From contig JASLGO010000015.1 in assembly GCA_030150135.1 (NCBI GenBank), positions 1-14,305 on the forward strand: a stretch of DNA of 14,305 bases, in the 5' to 3' direction. Below, in pieces: positions 1-8,031 of this stretch (positions within the stretch are counted from its first letter, which is position 1; the number at the start of each line of letters is the position of its first letter). This DNA is from Aquirhabdus sp. Its GTDB lineage: Bacteria; Pseudomonadota; Gammaproteobacteria; Pseudomonadales; Moraxellaceae. The notes below the pieces were generated by a model. That model was not told the origin of the DNA and did no database searches. It saw nothing but the letters and a program-made list of their open reading frames with translations. Position numbers and translations under genes: made by a program.

Positions 1-239
1 CCAGTTTGAAAGTTAATGGCAGCGAGTTTTTCTTTTTCTAAACCAAATTTGACGTTAATCTCAGGGAGAAATTGGGTGAGCATGCCAGCGTCAACGGCAA
101 CATCGAGAAGCGGAACTGGCATGGCGGAAATCCCCGCAGAAATGTATGCACGAGTTTTCATCAGTTCAAGGCATTCTTCGCGAATCGCATCGAGATCAAG
201 TGTAGGATCAATAATGTTGGTGATCTTGTCGATTTTCAT
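1..239 (-). CDS. Partial small protein of unknown function (N-terminal 79 residues)
   Basis: The minus strand is open from an ATG at 239-237 to the left edge with no stop, so only the N-terminal 79 codons are present. The protein starts MKIDKITNIIDPTLDLDAIR and has a conserved-looking block with the motif M-P-V-P-L-L-D-V-A-V-D-A-G followed by FLPEINVKFGL. That pattern (a Pro-x-Pro turn, an Asp-hydrophobic-Ala-hydrophobic-Asp run, then a helix) recalls the helical segments of DUF697-like or IRG-like proteins, but this is a weak impression and no function is assigned. A purine-rich stretch (AAAAAAGGG) sits about 8 bases before the ATG and could be the ribosome binding site. Open frames on the plus strand over the same bases look like shadows. 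The gene diverges from recC, and the repeat-bearing gap lies between them. Confidence 0.6.
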   Translation of the reverse strand, partial: MKIDKITNIIDPTLDLDAIREECLELMKTRAYISAGISAMPVPLLDVAVDAGMLTQFLPEINVKFGLEKEKLAAINFQT

Positions 240-388
240 AAAGAAGCCCTTTTTTGTATAAGCATCAGTGTGGGTAGGTGTTTAAAACATCATACCCAAA
301 ACAGGATGATGAAACGATAGCTAAAAGATGTTTAGATGTGGTTATGTATGCGTTAACAGTTGAAATTGAAAAGCGTTTGAATATTTAT

Positions 389-480
389 CTCCTTCCCCTT
401 CAAGGGGAAGGTCGGGATGGGGATGGTTTTAGAGTAAAATCAAAACCATCCCCATCTAAATCTTCCCCTTGAAGGGGAAG
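389..480. repeat. Nested palindromic repeat element (long inverted repeat with palindromic arms)
   Basis: Two 39-base arms, 392-430 and 442-480, are inverted copies of each other apart from a block of about 6 bases (CCCGAC against TAAATC). They are separated by an 11-base spacer centred on position 436. Each arm begins or ends with its own 19-base palindrome, CTTCCCCTT-N-AAGGGGAAG (392-410 and 462-480), and also carries the GGGATGGGGATGG / CCATCCCCAT block. The DNA or a transcript could form one long hairpin or two short ones. The same sequence recurs inside recB at 7205-7264, so this is a dispersed repeat rather than a local terminator. It lies between the divergent left-edge gene and recC and has no T-run placed for a normal terminator. 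Function unknown; a REP- or MITE-like element is the likeliest class. Confidence 0.85.
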
Positions 481-550
481 ACTTCGAAGCAAAAGTATTG
501 CAAATGCGTTTCAACTATTAATCAGAACATAACCTTAGATGTGGGGTGTT

Positions 551-579
551 TTGCTCGGTTGATTGCTAAAGCCAATAAT
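551..579 (+). promoter_or_regulatory. Possible sigma-70 promoter of recCBD
   Basis: TTGCTC at 551-556 and AATAAT at 574-579 are separated by 17 bases. The -10 box matches TATAAT at 5 of 6 positions, but the -35 box matches only its first three bases. Transcription would start near 586, leaving a leader of about 15 bases before the recC ATG. Pattern match only; no stronger candidate was found between the repeat and recC. Confidence 0.3.
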
Positions 580-601
580 TATGGAAAATTGAGTTCGATT
601 G

Positions 602-3600
602 ATGCTTAAAATTATTCAAAGCCAACGCATAGAAAGCCTGTTTCATGAGATGTTGGCGTTCTTTGATGAGCATCCGATTGGTGTGTTCGAGCCGCGTCAG
701 ATTTTGATTCCATCACATGGTGTAGGTGTTTGGCTGAAATTACATCTTGCGAGTACGCAAGGCATTGTTGCGCAGGTTTCAACTGATTTTATGGGCGCGT
801 TTCAGTGGGATTTGTATGGGCGATTGGCTGAGCGTGATGCGGAACAAAAGTTAATCAATGGCGTCCCGCAAGCGCCACTGTCTGCGTCGATTATGCGCTG
901 GCAGATTTTTGCCTATATCTGGCAGATTTACAGTCAGGCATTTTCGACGCAAGATGCTCTAAAAAATCCTCATTCAGAAAAAGACGAGGCTGCAATTCAT
1001 GCGCTTGGTTTTTTATTAAAAAAAATTGTCGGTCAGCAACATCACACACATAAGGTGACGCATCAAGCCGATAACGATGCGGAAGTGAAACGGGCAATTT
1101 GGGTGCTCTCATCTCAGATTGCACAAGTCTTTGCGGGCTATGTGACCTATCGTGCGGATTGGTTACGCCTTTGGGGGCGTGGTGAGTTTCTTAATCTTCA
1201 AATTTTATGTCGTGACAAGCCAGAATGGTTGATTGAGCGTTATGCCGAAATGCAAATTTGGCAGGCGTGGTTATGGAAGACATTATTTAAAGACGTTTTT
1301 GAGCAGCGTGAAGCGGAAGTGTCGCGGTTTTGGTTGGCGTTAAAGACTGATCCGAGTTTGGTGAAAAAATTACCACGCAGTGTGACAATTTTTACCGTCA
1401 TCCAATTACCACCAGCAGAGCTGATGTTTCTTCGTCAGCTTGCGCAATATGTCGATGTGGCATTGTTGCATTACAACCCTTCGCAAGAATATTGGGCGGA
1501 TTTAGTGGATGCGCGTTGGTTGCAACGGCGCAAAAGTGAGCAAGGCGCGGGCGTGGAGCTTCGTGAAACTCACCCGCTGCTGACGCGAATGGGTAAACAG
1601 TCGCGGGATGTGTTTAAGCTTTTGGTTCAGCTTTCTGGTGGTGAGTTTGTCGAAGGCGAGTCGTTTCAAGGTTTGCAGGCACTTGGTATTCAAGAGAGTT
1701 GGCAGGATGCGTTTGTTCAAACTGCGCATGAACAAGAACCTACGGTATTACAACATATTCAACAGCATGCCTTAGATTTATCCAATGTCAAAAATTGGGA
1801 TTTTAATCCTGCTGATGATTCATTGGCGATTCATGCGTGTCATTCGACATTGCGTCAATTGGAAGTCTTGCGTGAGGAAATTATTCAGTGGTTAGGCACT
1901 CAAGTTTCGACTGGTGAGCGTCGAAAACCGAGTGATATTTTAGTTCTAGTACCAGATTTGAACGATGTTGCACCACTCATTCGTGCTGTATTTCCGTCAA
2001 CCTCATCTTTTGATGCACGTGCTGAAGTGCATGTGCCGATTGAAATCACAGGTTTGACTTCACCAGAAGTGGACGCGTTGTGGCAGGCGTTGACGGGACG
2101 TTTTAGTTTGTTGATTGGGCGATTATCGTGTGAAACGCTGCTCGACTGGCTGGCACTGGCACCTGTGCAACAAAGCTATGGCTTAAGCGTCGATCAAGTG
2201 ACGCGTATGGGCGAGTTGTTGGTTGAAGCGGGTTTTAGACGTGGTTTTGATGGTGAGCATTTGAGTCGAACCTTGTTGTCACATGACGCTGATGTTCGCT
2301 TCACTTTACGGTTTGCGTTGGATCGCTTGATTCTCGGCATGGCAATGCCTGTTGATACGATGTATGTCGATTGCTTGCCAATGACGACCTTGATACGTGA
2401 TGACTTTGAGCTGATTGCGATTCTGGAACAGATTTATCACCAGCTTGATGCGCATCGTGGGCAGCTACTTGTACAGCGAAGCGTGTCGGAGTGGGTTGCA
2501 ATATTACGCACAGAGTTACAGCAAGCTTTCGCATCTGAACGAGACACTCGCGGCTGGACGAGTATTACTCAAGCTTTGGATGATATGGAAAAAAATGCCA
2601 GTTCAGCATTTTTAGCAAGAGAACAGTTGGTAAAAGAAAACTTCAGTGAAAAAGAGGTCACACAACACGAAATCCAATTGCCATTACGTTTCGTGTTGGA
2701 AGAGTTACAAACAACCTTGACTCAAGCGATGCAAAGCTCGATTCCAACGGGCAGTGTGACCTTTGCGCGGTTGGGGACGATGCGTCCTTTACCCTATCGT
2801 TTGATTGCAGTGTTGAATTTAGACACAGGTAAATTTCCTCAGCGTGAGCAGAAAAACACTTTCGATTTGATCGGTGCATTACCGCCTGTGATTGGTGACC
2901 GGGCGCGTACCGAGGATGATTTAGGCGCGTTTTTGGATGCGTTGTTGCTGGCTTCGGAGGCGTGTTGGTTGTTTTATAACGGGCGTGATGTACAGGATGA
3001 CCAACCACGATTACCTGCTGCACCTGTACAAGAGTTGATGGATTTTCTAAGAGATCATTTGGCTAAAGTACCTGATTTGCATGATGCCTCAACATTGATT
3101 TCACCATTGGATCAATCGATTCATCATTGGCATACGCTGTTGCCTTTTGAACGTGAGAATTTTAATGCAGATGCGCCGCAAGCTACTTCTGGTGTTTGGT
3201 TTGAAGTTGCGAAGAAATTAAATCAAGATCATCACGAGGTTGCGCCAGAATGGATTTCGCCCTCTGAAACATTCAGTTATACCGTACCTGAAAATCTCAT
3301 TAAAGCCGATCAATGGATTAAAGATTTAATGCAGCCTGCGCGTCATTTCTTGGCACAGGCGCGGATTGGACGATTGTATTTGGAAGAAGGCTTATCGCCG
3401 TTTGAGCCTTTAACGCTTAATAAACTGGATGAATATCAACTGCGCAATCAATTCCAATTGTCGAAACAAAATCAGAAATCATTGCAATCGACGCAATGGG
3501 TTGCGGCTTTACCTGTTGGTGTGGCAGGAGCTGCGTATTGGAAAAAAAGCGTTCGTGAGCAGTCCATCATTGAACAACGCATGCAGCAGTATGGTGGCGA

Positions 3601-4285
3601 GGTCACGCCAATCACTGAACGCTTATTAGCGATTCCTGATACAAGTGATCAGTTACAATTTCTGCAAAGTCAGTCACTTCAAAATCAAGTCGCACAACAT
3701 TGGCAAATGTCGATTCGTGTGCCGACGGATCAACGTGCGACGTTATGGCTGGGCCAATTGGCAAGTAGTGGCAGAGGTCGTCATCGAGTGCGTTTTTGGC
3801 TGGAGCATTTACTCTGGCAAGTCTGGCGTGAGACGACGAGTGAGGATGTGGAGCAGGGGCGCGGACAACGAATCGTCGTGTATAGCAATCAGACTGCGCG
3901 CGCGGTACCCGTTGAGGCTGGCGAGGCGTTGAAGCATCTACAAAATTGGCTGCATGTTTGGCAAATCGCTGCGCAGCGGCCTTTTGTTTTGCCACCAAGT
4001 TTGACGCTTGATGCGTTTTCGGTTGATAAAAAAACAGGCGAACTCAAAGTTAAGCCGTTTGAATCATTGGCAGAAAAATGGCTGGGCAATGATTTTAATT
4101 CACCAATTCCGCCAAACCAAAATGAAGAGTGCGCGTTGCATCCTGATTGGCAGTTCGTTCTGCAAGGGCAAGATGTTAAGAAAGCATTTGAGCAATACTT
4201 TAATCTCTATGCCGAAACGTTATATGAGCCGATTGTGCGGCATACAGTTGTCGAAGACGACACTGTACAGGAGAAGGCCGAATGA
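602..4285 (+). CDS. recC: Exodeoxyribonuclease V gamma subunit RecC
   Basis: Encodes a 1227-residue RecC, somewhat longer than the 1122 residues of E. coli RecC. In the RecBCD complex RecC is the scaffold that splits the DNA duplex and scans the 3' strand for the Chi sequence. It resembles an SF1 helicase followed by a nuclease-like fold, both without catalytic residues, and no Walker A motif is visible here. Recognisable family blocks are STDFMGAFQWDLYGRL in the N-terminal region, the LVPDLNDVAPLI segment, TMRPLPYRLIAVLNLDTGKF from residue 726, and the IGDRARTEDD block near 764-773 followed by FLDALL and VQELMDFL. I chose the ATG at 602 over the TTG at 599 because the TTG lies directly before it and adds nothing. 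The ribosome binding site is weak (GAG about 8 bases upstream). The stop overlaps the recB start by 4 bases (ATGA), indicating translational coupling. Family assignment is firm. Confidence 0.95.
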   Translation: MLKIIQSQRIESLFHEMLAFFDEHPIGVFEPRQILIPSHGVGVWLKLHLASTQGIVAQVSTDFMGAFQWDLYGRLAERDAEQKLINGVPQAPLSASIMRWQIFAYIWQIYSQAFSTQDALKNPHSEKDEAAIHALGFLLKKIVGQQHHTHKVTHQADNDAEVKRAIWVLSSQIAQVFAGYVTYRADWLRLWGRGEFLNLQILCRDKPEWLIERYAEMQIWQAWLWKTLFKDVFEQREAEVSRFWLALKTDPSLVKKLPRSVTIFTVIQLPPAELMFLRQLAQYVDVALLHYNPSQEYWADLVDARWLQRRKSEQGAGVELRETHPLLTRMGKQSRDVFKLLVQLSGGEFVEGESFQGLQALGIQESWQDAFVQTAHEQEPTVLQHIQQHALDLSNVKNWDFNPADDSLAIHACHSTLRQLEVLREEIIQWLGTQVSTGERRKPSDILVLVPDLNDVAPLIRAVFPSTSSFDARAEVHVPIEITGLTSPEVDALWQALTGRFSLLIGRLSCETLLDWLALAPVQQSYGLSVDQVTRMGELLVEAGFRRGFDGEHLSRTLLSHDADVRFTLRFALDRLILGMAMPVDTMYVDCLPMTTLIRDDFELIAILEQIYHQLDAHRGQLLVQRSVSEWVAILRTELQQAFASERDTRGWTSITQALDDMEKNASSAFLAREQLVKENFSEKEVTQHEIQLPLRFVLEELQTTLTQAMQSSIPTGSVTFARLGTMRPLPYRLIAVLNLDTGKFPQREQKNTFDLIGALPPVIGDRARTEDDLGAFLDALLLASEACWLFYNGRDVQDDQPRLPAAPVQELMDFLRDHLAKVPDLHDASTLISPLDQSIHHWHTLLPFERENFNADAPQATSGVWFEVAKKLNQDHHEVAPEWISPSETFSYTVPENLIKADQWIKDLMQPARHFLAQARIGRLYLEEGLSPFEPLTLNKLDEYQLRNQFQLSKQNQKSLQSTQWVAALPVGVAGAAYWKKSVREQSIIEQRMQQYGGEVTPITERLLAIPDTSDQLQFLQSQSLQNQVAQHWQMSIRVPTDQRATLWLGQLASSGRGRHRVRFWLEHLLWQVWRETTSEDVEQGRGQRIVVYSNQTARAVPVEAGEALKHLQNWLHVWQIAAQRPFVLPPSLTLDAFSVDKKTGELKVKPFESLAEKWLGNDFNSPIPPNQNEECALHPDWQFVLQGQDVKKAFEQYFNLYAETLYEPIVRHTVVEDDTVQEKAE

Positions 4286-7200
4286 CAACACATACGACGG
4301 CTTTAGTCATGCCTGAGATTCCAGCAACCCCTGCGCTCGACCTTGAATTGTATGGCATGCATTTGATCGAGGCATCGGCAGGTACAGGAAAAACATGGGC
4401 GTTATCGGCACTCATTGTACGTTTATTGGTTGAGCGAAAATTACAGACTCGGCAAATTGTCGCAACGACATTTACTCGTGCGGCAGCAGCAGAGTTACAA
4501 GATCGGATTCGCAAACGGATTCAAGAGATTGGATTATTAATACAAATTGCCAGCGCCGATCCTGATCGCGCAACCCAAAAGGCGATTGAAGCGAATGATG
4601 TGTTGGGACTGTCGCTTTTAGCGAAACTTTCTCCACAGGCAAAAAAAGAAGCGAGCGAGCAGCTTAAACTGGCGTTGGATACCTTTGATGAATTATTTAT
4701 CAATACCTTAGATAGCTTCTGTCAGAAGATTCTGCGTGAATTTGCCTTTGATACAGGACAAGGTGAGCCGCGTGATATTAGCGAGCAAGAGGACGAATTG
4801 AAGCAGCAGTTGATTCATGATGCACTACGGCAGTGGCGGAGTCAGCAAGATCCGCGGTTGATTGAATTGTTGGTGCTGACCAATGCAATCACTGATATTG
4901 AAGATCATGAGGGTGTTGTCAAAACGACGCTGAACTTCCTCAGTGCGGACATTGCGCCTGTTCAGGATTTTACCTTTGATCCTGATACTTTGGCGACGTT
5001 CCAAACGCAAATTCAGGATGTGGATTGGACAAGTTGGTTCGGTGTTTGGGAGCAGGCGAAGCCATATTATTATGGTGGACGTATCCTTGCTAAAAATTAT
5101 GAGTTATTTCCTGCGTTAATCAAACTGATGCAAACCATTACTTTAGATGATTTGTTGACGATTGATGAATCGCGTCCAGAAATGAAATTGCTCAGTATTT
5201 TTGAAGATCAGAAGTTCGGGACAAATTTCAATAAAGCAGGTTTGGAACTCGATTGGATTCAAGCGCATTTAGCGTCACCTCAATCGCAGTATGTGATTGA
5301 CTTTATTAAGATTCATCGTCAGCTTTTAGATAGTCTCAAACAAGCTCAATTTCATTTACATCATCATATTTCGGTGTATGTGCGTGAGCATTTACCTGCT
5401 TTACTGGCTGAGTTGAATGAGACGACATTTGCTGCACAAATGCATTCATTAGCAAAAGCTTTGGAGGGCGAATCGGGTCAGGCATTGGCACAGCAAATTC
5501 GCCACCGTTATCCGATTGCGCTGGTGGATGAATTTCAGGATACCAATAGTGACCAAGATCAGGTGATTGAGCTGGTTTATCGGCAATCTATTCAGCAGGC
5601 AATTGAGCAAAAAACCTTTCATCAAGCTGATCCAGATGCACCTTGCCTGATTTTGGTCGGTGATCCAAAGCAGGCGATTTATGGGTTTCGCGGTGGTGAT
5701 ATTCATACTTATTTGTCAGCTAAACAACAAGTTGATCATGCTGGTGATATTCATGCGTTAGATCAGAATCAGCGTTCTGTTGCACCTTTAGTTCAGGCGG
5801 TGAATGCTTTTTTTAATGCAAATCCGCTTATGGGCGATGGTGTGTATTATCCCGAAGTTTCACCTGCTGCCCGTAATCATGCACCATTGGTTGATGAAGG
5901 TGTTGAAAATCCAACGCCGCTGCGTTTTGTGCAATTGACTGAAGATACAGATGAGTTGAGTCAGACAGCGTATCGTATTGTTGGGCTATTGAAAGCCAGT
6001 GAAGCAGAGCGTTTGCAGATTGAAGGGCAAGCGGTGATTCCGCAAGATATCGCCGTGTTAGCGGGCTCGCATCGTGAGTTGAGTATTGTTGAAAGTGAAT
6101 TGCAGGCGGCAAATATTCCTGTATGGCGGCAGTCGAAAACCAGTGTATTTCGCAGTGTGCTGACTTTTGATTTGGCTGCGATTATGCAACTGATGCTGTC
6201 ACCATATCGCGAGGATTATTTCAGACGCGCCTTATCGGGTCTGTTGATTGGCAAAACGTTAGCGGAGTTGGATACGCTTGAGAAACAATCGCTGGATTTA
6301 GCGGAACAGCAAGCGGCGTTTGCGGTTGATGCGCAAGTCTGGGCGAAATCAGGTTTTCTTGCCGCTTGGCAACGGATTGCTTCGCGATATGGCATTTGGC
6401 AGCGGCTTGCTGGGTTGGGTGATGTCCGCGCGGGTGAGCTTGGTCAAAGTGGTGAACGGCATTTGGTGAATTTACGGCATTTGATTGAGTTATTACACCG
6501 TCAAAGTGAACGTCATGTCGGCGCACATCATTTGCTGGCGTGGTTGTTGCGTCAGGTTGCCAATCCGAGCGAACGCGGCGATGAGGTTGAACGTCCATTA
6601 CCAAGTCATAGCGGTGTGCAACTGATGACGATTCATGGTTCCAAAGGTCTTGAATTTCCGATCGTATTTGCTGTGGGACTGAAAGATAAAAAGACCAAAA
6701 AGCCCGATGTGGCTTTTTATCTGAATCATGATCAGCGTACATTAGGTTTTGGTGAGTCAGACGAAGAACGATTGGAACAACATCACGAACGAGAAGCAGG
6801 TGAGGCGCGACGATTGCTGTATGTTGCCTTAACGCGAGCCAAGTATCGCCAATATTTATTCCTAAAATTCCAAAAAGTGAGTAGTAAGGGTGTTGTTGCC
6901 CCACCTTCATTTGACCATTGGTTACCGAGTGGTGCAGTCGATTTTGCTGCTCAACATCCAAGTTTGGTCGGTATTGAAAGTCCAGTTTCTCAAGATGCGA
7001 CATGGAAATACACTCCGCCTCACGCAAAACTGGATGCGTTAGCGACGCGCGAAATTACCCAGCGACAGTTTAAATCTTGGGGCATGACAAGTTTTAGTGC
7101 ATTGGTACGTGATGTCGAGCCTGCCAAGCTGGCAGCAGCGGTGGACTTACCTGAGTATGGAGAAGAGGAATCCTTTGAGGAAGAATCTGTTTTGCAGGAT

Positions 7201-8031
7201 ATAGCTCCTTCCCCTCAAAACCATCCCCAACCAAACCTTCCCCTTGAAGGGGATGGCTTCAAGGCGTTGGATGAGCAGGATGTCCGATTTACCTTCCAGC
7301 GCGGTGCAAATGCGGGTAATTGCCTGCATCAGATTTTGGAATATATGGATCCGCGTTTCGATACGAATAATCCAGAAAAATGGACTAGCACATTCGCCAA
7401 ACAGATGAAGAACTTTGGGATTCCAGATGTTGATCCAGAGGCGATGGTGCCGTGGTTTCAGGATATTCTTGGTGCGCCACTGCCGCGTGGTGCGACACTT
7501 GCATCGCTCAAGTTTAATGCGCGGGTGCGTGAGATGGAGTTCCATTTATTTTTGCAAAATGAACGTGTGGATGGTGATGCGATTGTGAAGCGTTTGGCGA
7601 AGGATCAGATTCCCGTGCCTAATTTTAATAAAACCCATGCGATTCGCTATTTAAAAGGATTTATTGATCTGGTCTATGAACATGGCGATCAATTCTATGT
7701 TGCTGATTATAAAAGTAATCATTTAGGCAATTCGATGTCCGATTACAGTGTTGCCGCGATGCAAGACAGTATGACGCATTCAGGATATTGGCTACAGGCG
7801 ACGTTGTATCTGGTTGCGCTGCATCGTTATCTGAAAGTTCGCAAAGCCGATTATCAGATTGAGAAACATCTGGGTGGTGCGGTTTATCTGTATTTGCGCG
7901 GAATGGATGCCAAATCCGATCAAACAGGCGTTGTGCACTGGCAACCTGATCCGCAATTGATTTTGGATATGGATGAGCTGCTAGGAAAATCGAATTCTAC
8001 ACAACGTGATTTGGCAGGAAGCATTGTATGA
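4282..8031 (+). CDS. recB: Exodeoxyribonuclease V beta subunit RecB (helicase-nuclease)
   Basis: A 1249-residue RecB (1180 in E. coli): a 3'-5' SF1A helicase and the only nuclease of RecBCD. Visible motifs are Walker A at residues 31-38 (ASAGTGKT), Walker B DEFQD at 416-420, motif III GDPKQAIYGFRGGDI from 460, motif V TIHGSKGLEFP at 783-793, and motif VI YVALTRAK at 847-854. The C-terminal nuclease domain has His1016 in GNCLHQIL, Asp1129 in the GFID segment, and Asp1142/Lys1144 in DYKSN. These correspond to the metal-binding and catalytic set His956, Asp1067, Asp1080 and Lys1082 of E. coli RecB, so both activities should be intact. The start is an ATG inside the recC stop (ATGA). Residues 975-993, proline-rich and ending LPLEGDGF, are encoded by a dispersed palindromic repeat in the linker before the nuclease domain. 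Confidence 0.97.
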   Translation: MTTHTTALVMPEIPATPALDLELYGMHLIEASAGTGKTWALSALIVRLLVERKLQTRQIVATTFTRAAAAELQDRIRKRIQEIGLLIQIASADPDRATQKAIEANDVLGLSLLAKLSPQAKKEASEQLKLALDTFDELFINTLDSFCQKILREFAFDTGQGEPRDISEQEDELKQQLIHDALRQWRSQQDPRLIELLVLTNAITDIEDHEGVVKTTLNFLSADIAPVQDFTFDPDTLATFQTQIQDVDWTSWFGVWEQAKPYYYGGRILAKNYELFPALIKLMQTITLDDLLTIDESRPEMKLLSIFEDQKFGTNFNKAGLELDWIQAHLASPQSQYVIDFIKIHRQLLDSLKQAQFHLHHHISVYVREHLPALLAELNETTFAAQMHSLAKALEGESGQALAQQIRHRYPIALVDEFQDTNSDQDQVIELVYRQSIQQAIEQKTFHQADPDAPCLILVGDPKQAIYGFRGGDIHTYLSAKQQVDHAGDIHALDQNQRSVAPLVQAVNAFFNANPLMGDGVYYPEVSPAARNHAPLVDEGVENPTPLRFVQLTEDTDELSQTAYRIVGLLKASEAERLQIEGQAVIPQDIAVLAGSHRELSIVESELQAANIPVWRQSKTSVFRSVLTFDLAAIMQLMLSPYREDYFRRALSGLLIGKTLAELDTLEKQSLDLAEQQAAFAVDAQVWAKSGFLAAWQRIASRYGIWQRLAGLGDVRAGELGQSGERHLVNLRHLIELLHRQSERHVGAHHLLAWLLRQVANPSERGDEVERPLPSHSGVQLMTIHGSKGLEFPIVFAVGLKDKKTKKPDVAFYLNHDQRTLGFGESDEERLEQHHEREAGEARRLLYVALTRAKYRQYLFLKFQKVSSKGVVAPPSFDHWLPSGAVDFAAQHPSLVGIESPVSQDATWKYTPPHAKLDALATREITQRQFKSWGMTSFSALVRDVEPAKLAAAVDLPEYGEEESFEEESVLQDIAPSPQNHPQPNLPLEGDGFKALDEQDVRFTFQRGANAGNCLHQILEYMDPRFDTNNPEKWTSTFAKQMKNFGIPDVDPEAMVPWFQDILGAPLPRGATLASLKFNARVREMEFHLFLQNERVDGDAIVKRLAKDQIPVPNFNKTHAIRYLKGFIDLVYEHGDQFYVADYKSNHLGNSMSDYSVAAMQDSMTHSGYWLQATLYLVALHRYLKVRKADYQIEKHLGGAVYLYLRGMDAKSDQTGVVHWQPDPQLILDMDELLGKSNSTQRDLAGSIV
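7205..7264. repeat. In-frame copy of the palindromic repeat inside recB
   Basis: The segment aligns with the intergenic element at 389-480 as if the middle of that element (400-440) had been removed. CTCCTTCCCCT at 7205-7215 equals 389-399. The bases after it (CAAAACCATCCCC, then CTTCCCCTTGAAGGGGA) follow 441-489 with about 7 mismatches in 50. The 19-base palindrome is degraded on one side (GGGGATGG instead of GGGGAAGA). The insert keeps the recB frame and encodes about 19 residues, A-P-S-P-Q-N-H-P-Q-P-N-L-P-L-E-G-D-G-F, within an acidic linker between the helicase motifs and the RGANAGNCLH start of the nuclease domain. Confidence 0.85.

Noticed and set aside
16..261. Plus-strand open frames over the left edge (16-261 and 72-320)
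   Set aside because: They are opposite the minus-strand frame that starts at 239, which gives a more protein-like sequence. Their own translations are serine- and arginine-rich without family likeness.
278..472. 64-codon plus-strand frame upstream of recC
   Set aside because: Its second half is simply the translated palindromic repeat, and it has no clear ribosome binding site.
3612..3998. 128-codon minus-strand frame inside recC
   Set aside because: Antisense to a well-conserved recC region and without recognisable features.
5520..5527. E. coli Chi octamer GCTGGTGG in recB (and its complement at 1409-1416 in recC)
   Set aside because: Chi sequences differ between lineages and two copies in 14 kb can arise from codon use; here the octamer simply encodes part of the conserved LVDE Walker B region.
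6221..7027. A 268-codon minus-strand open frame inside recB
   Set aside because: It lies opposite the helicase motifs of recB and is histidine- and glutamine-rich with no family likeness; it is an antisense shadow despite its length.
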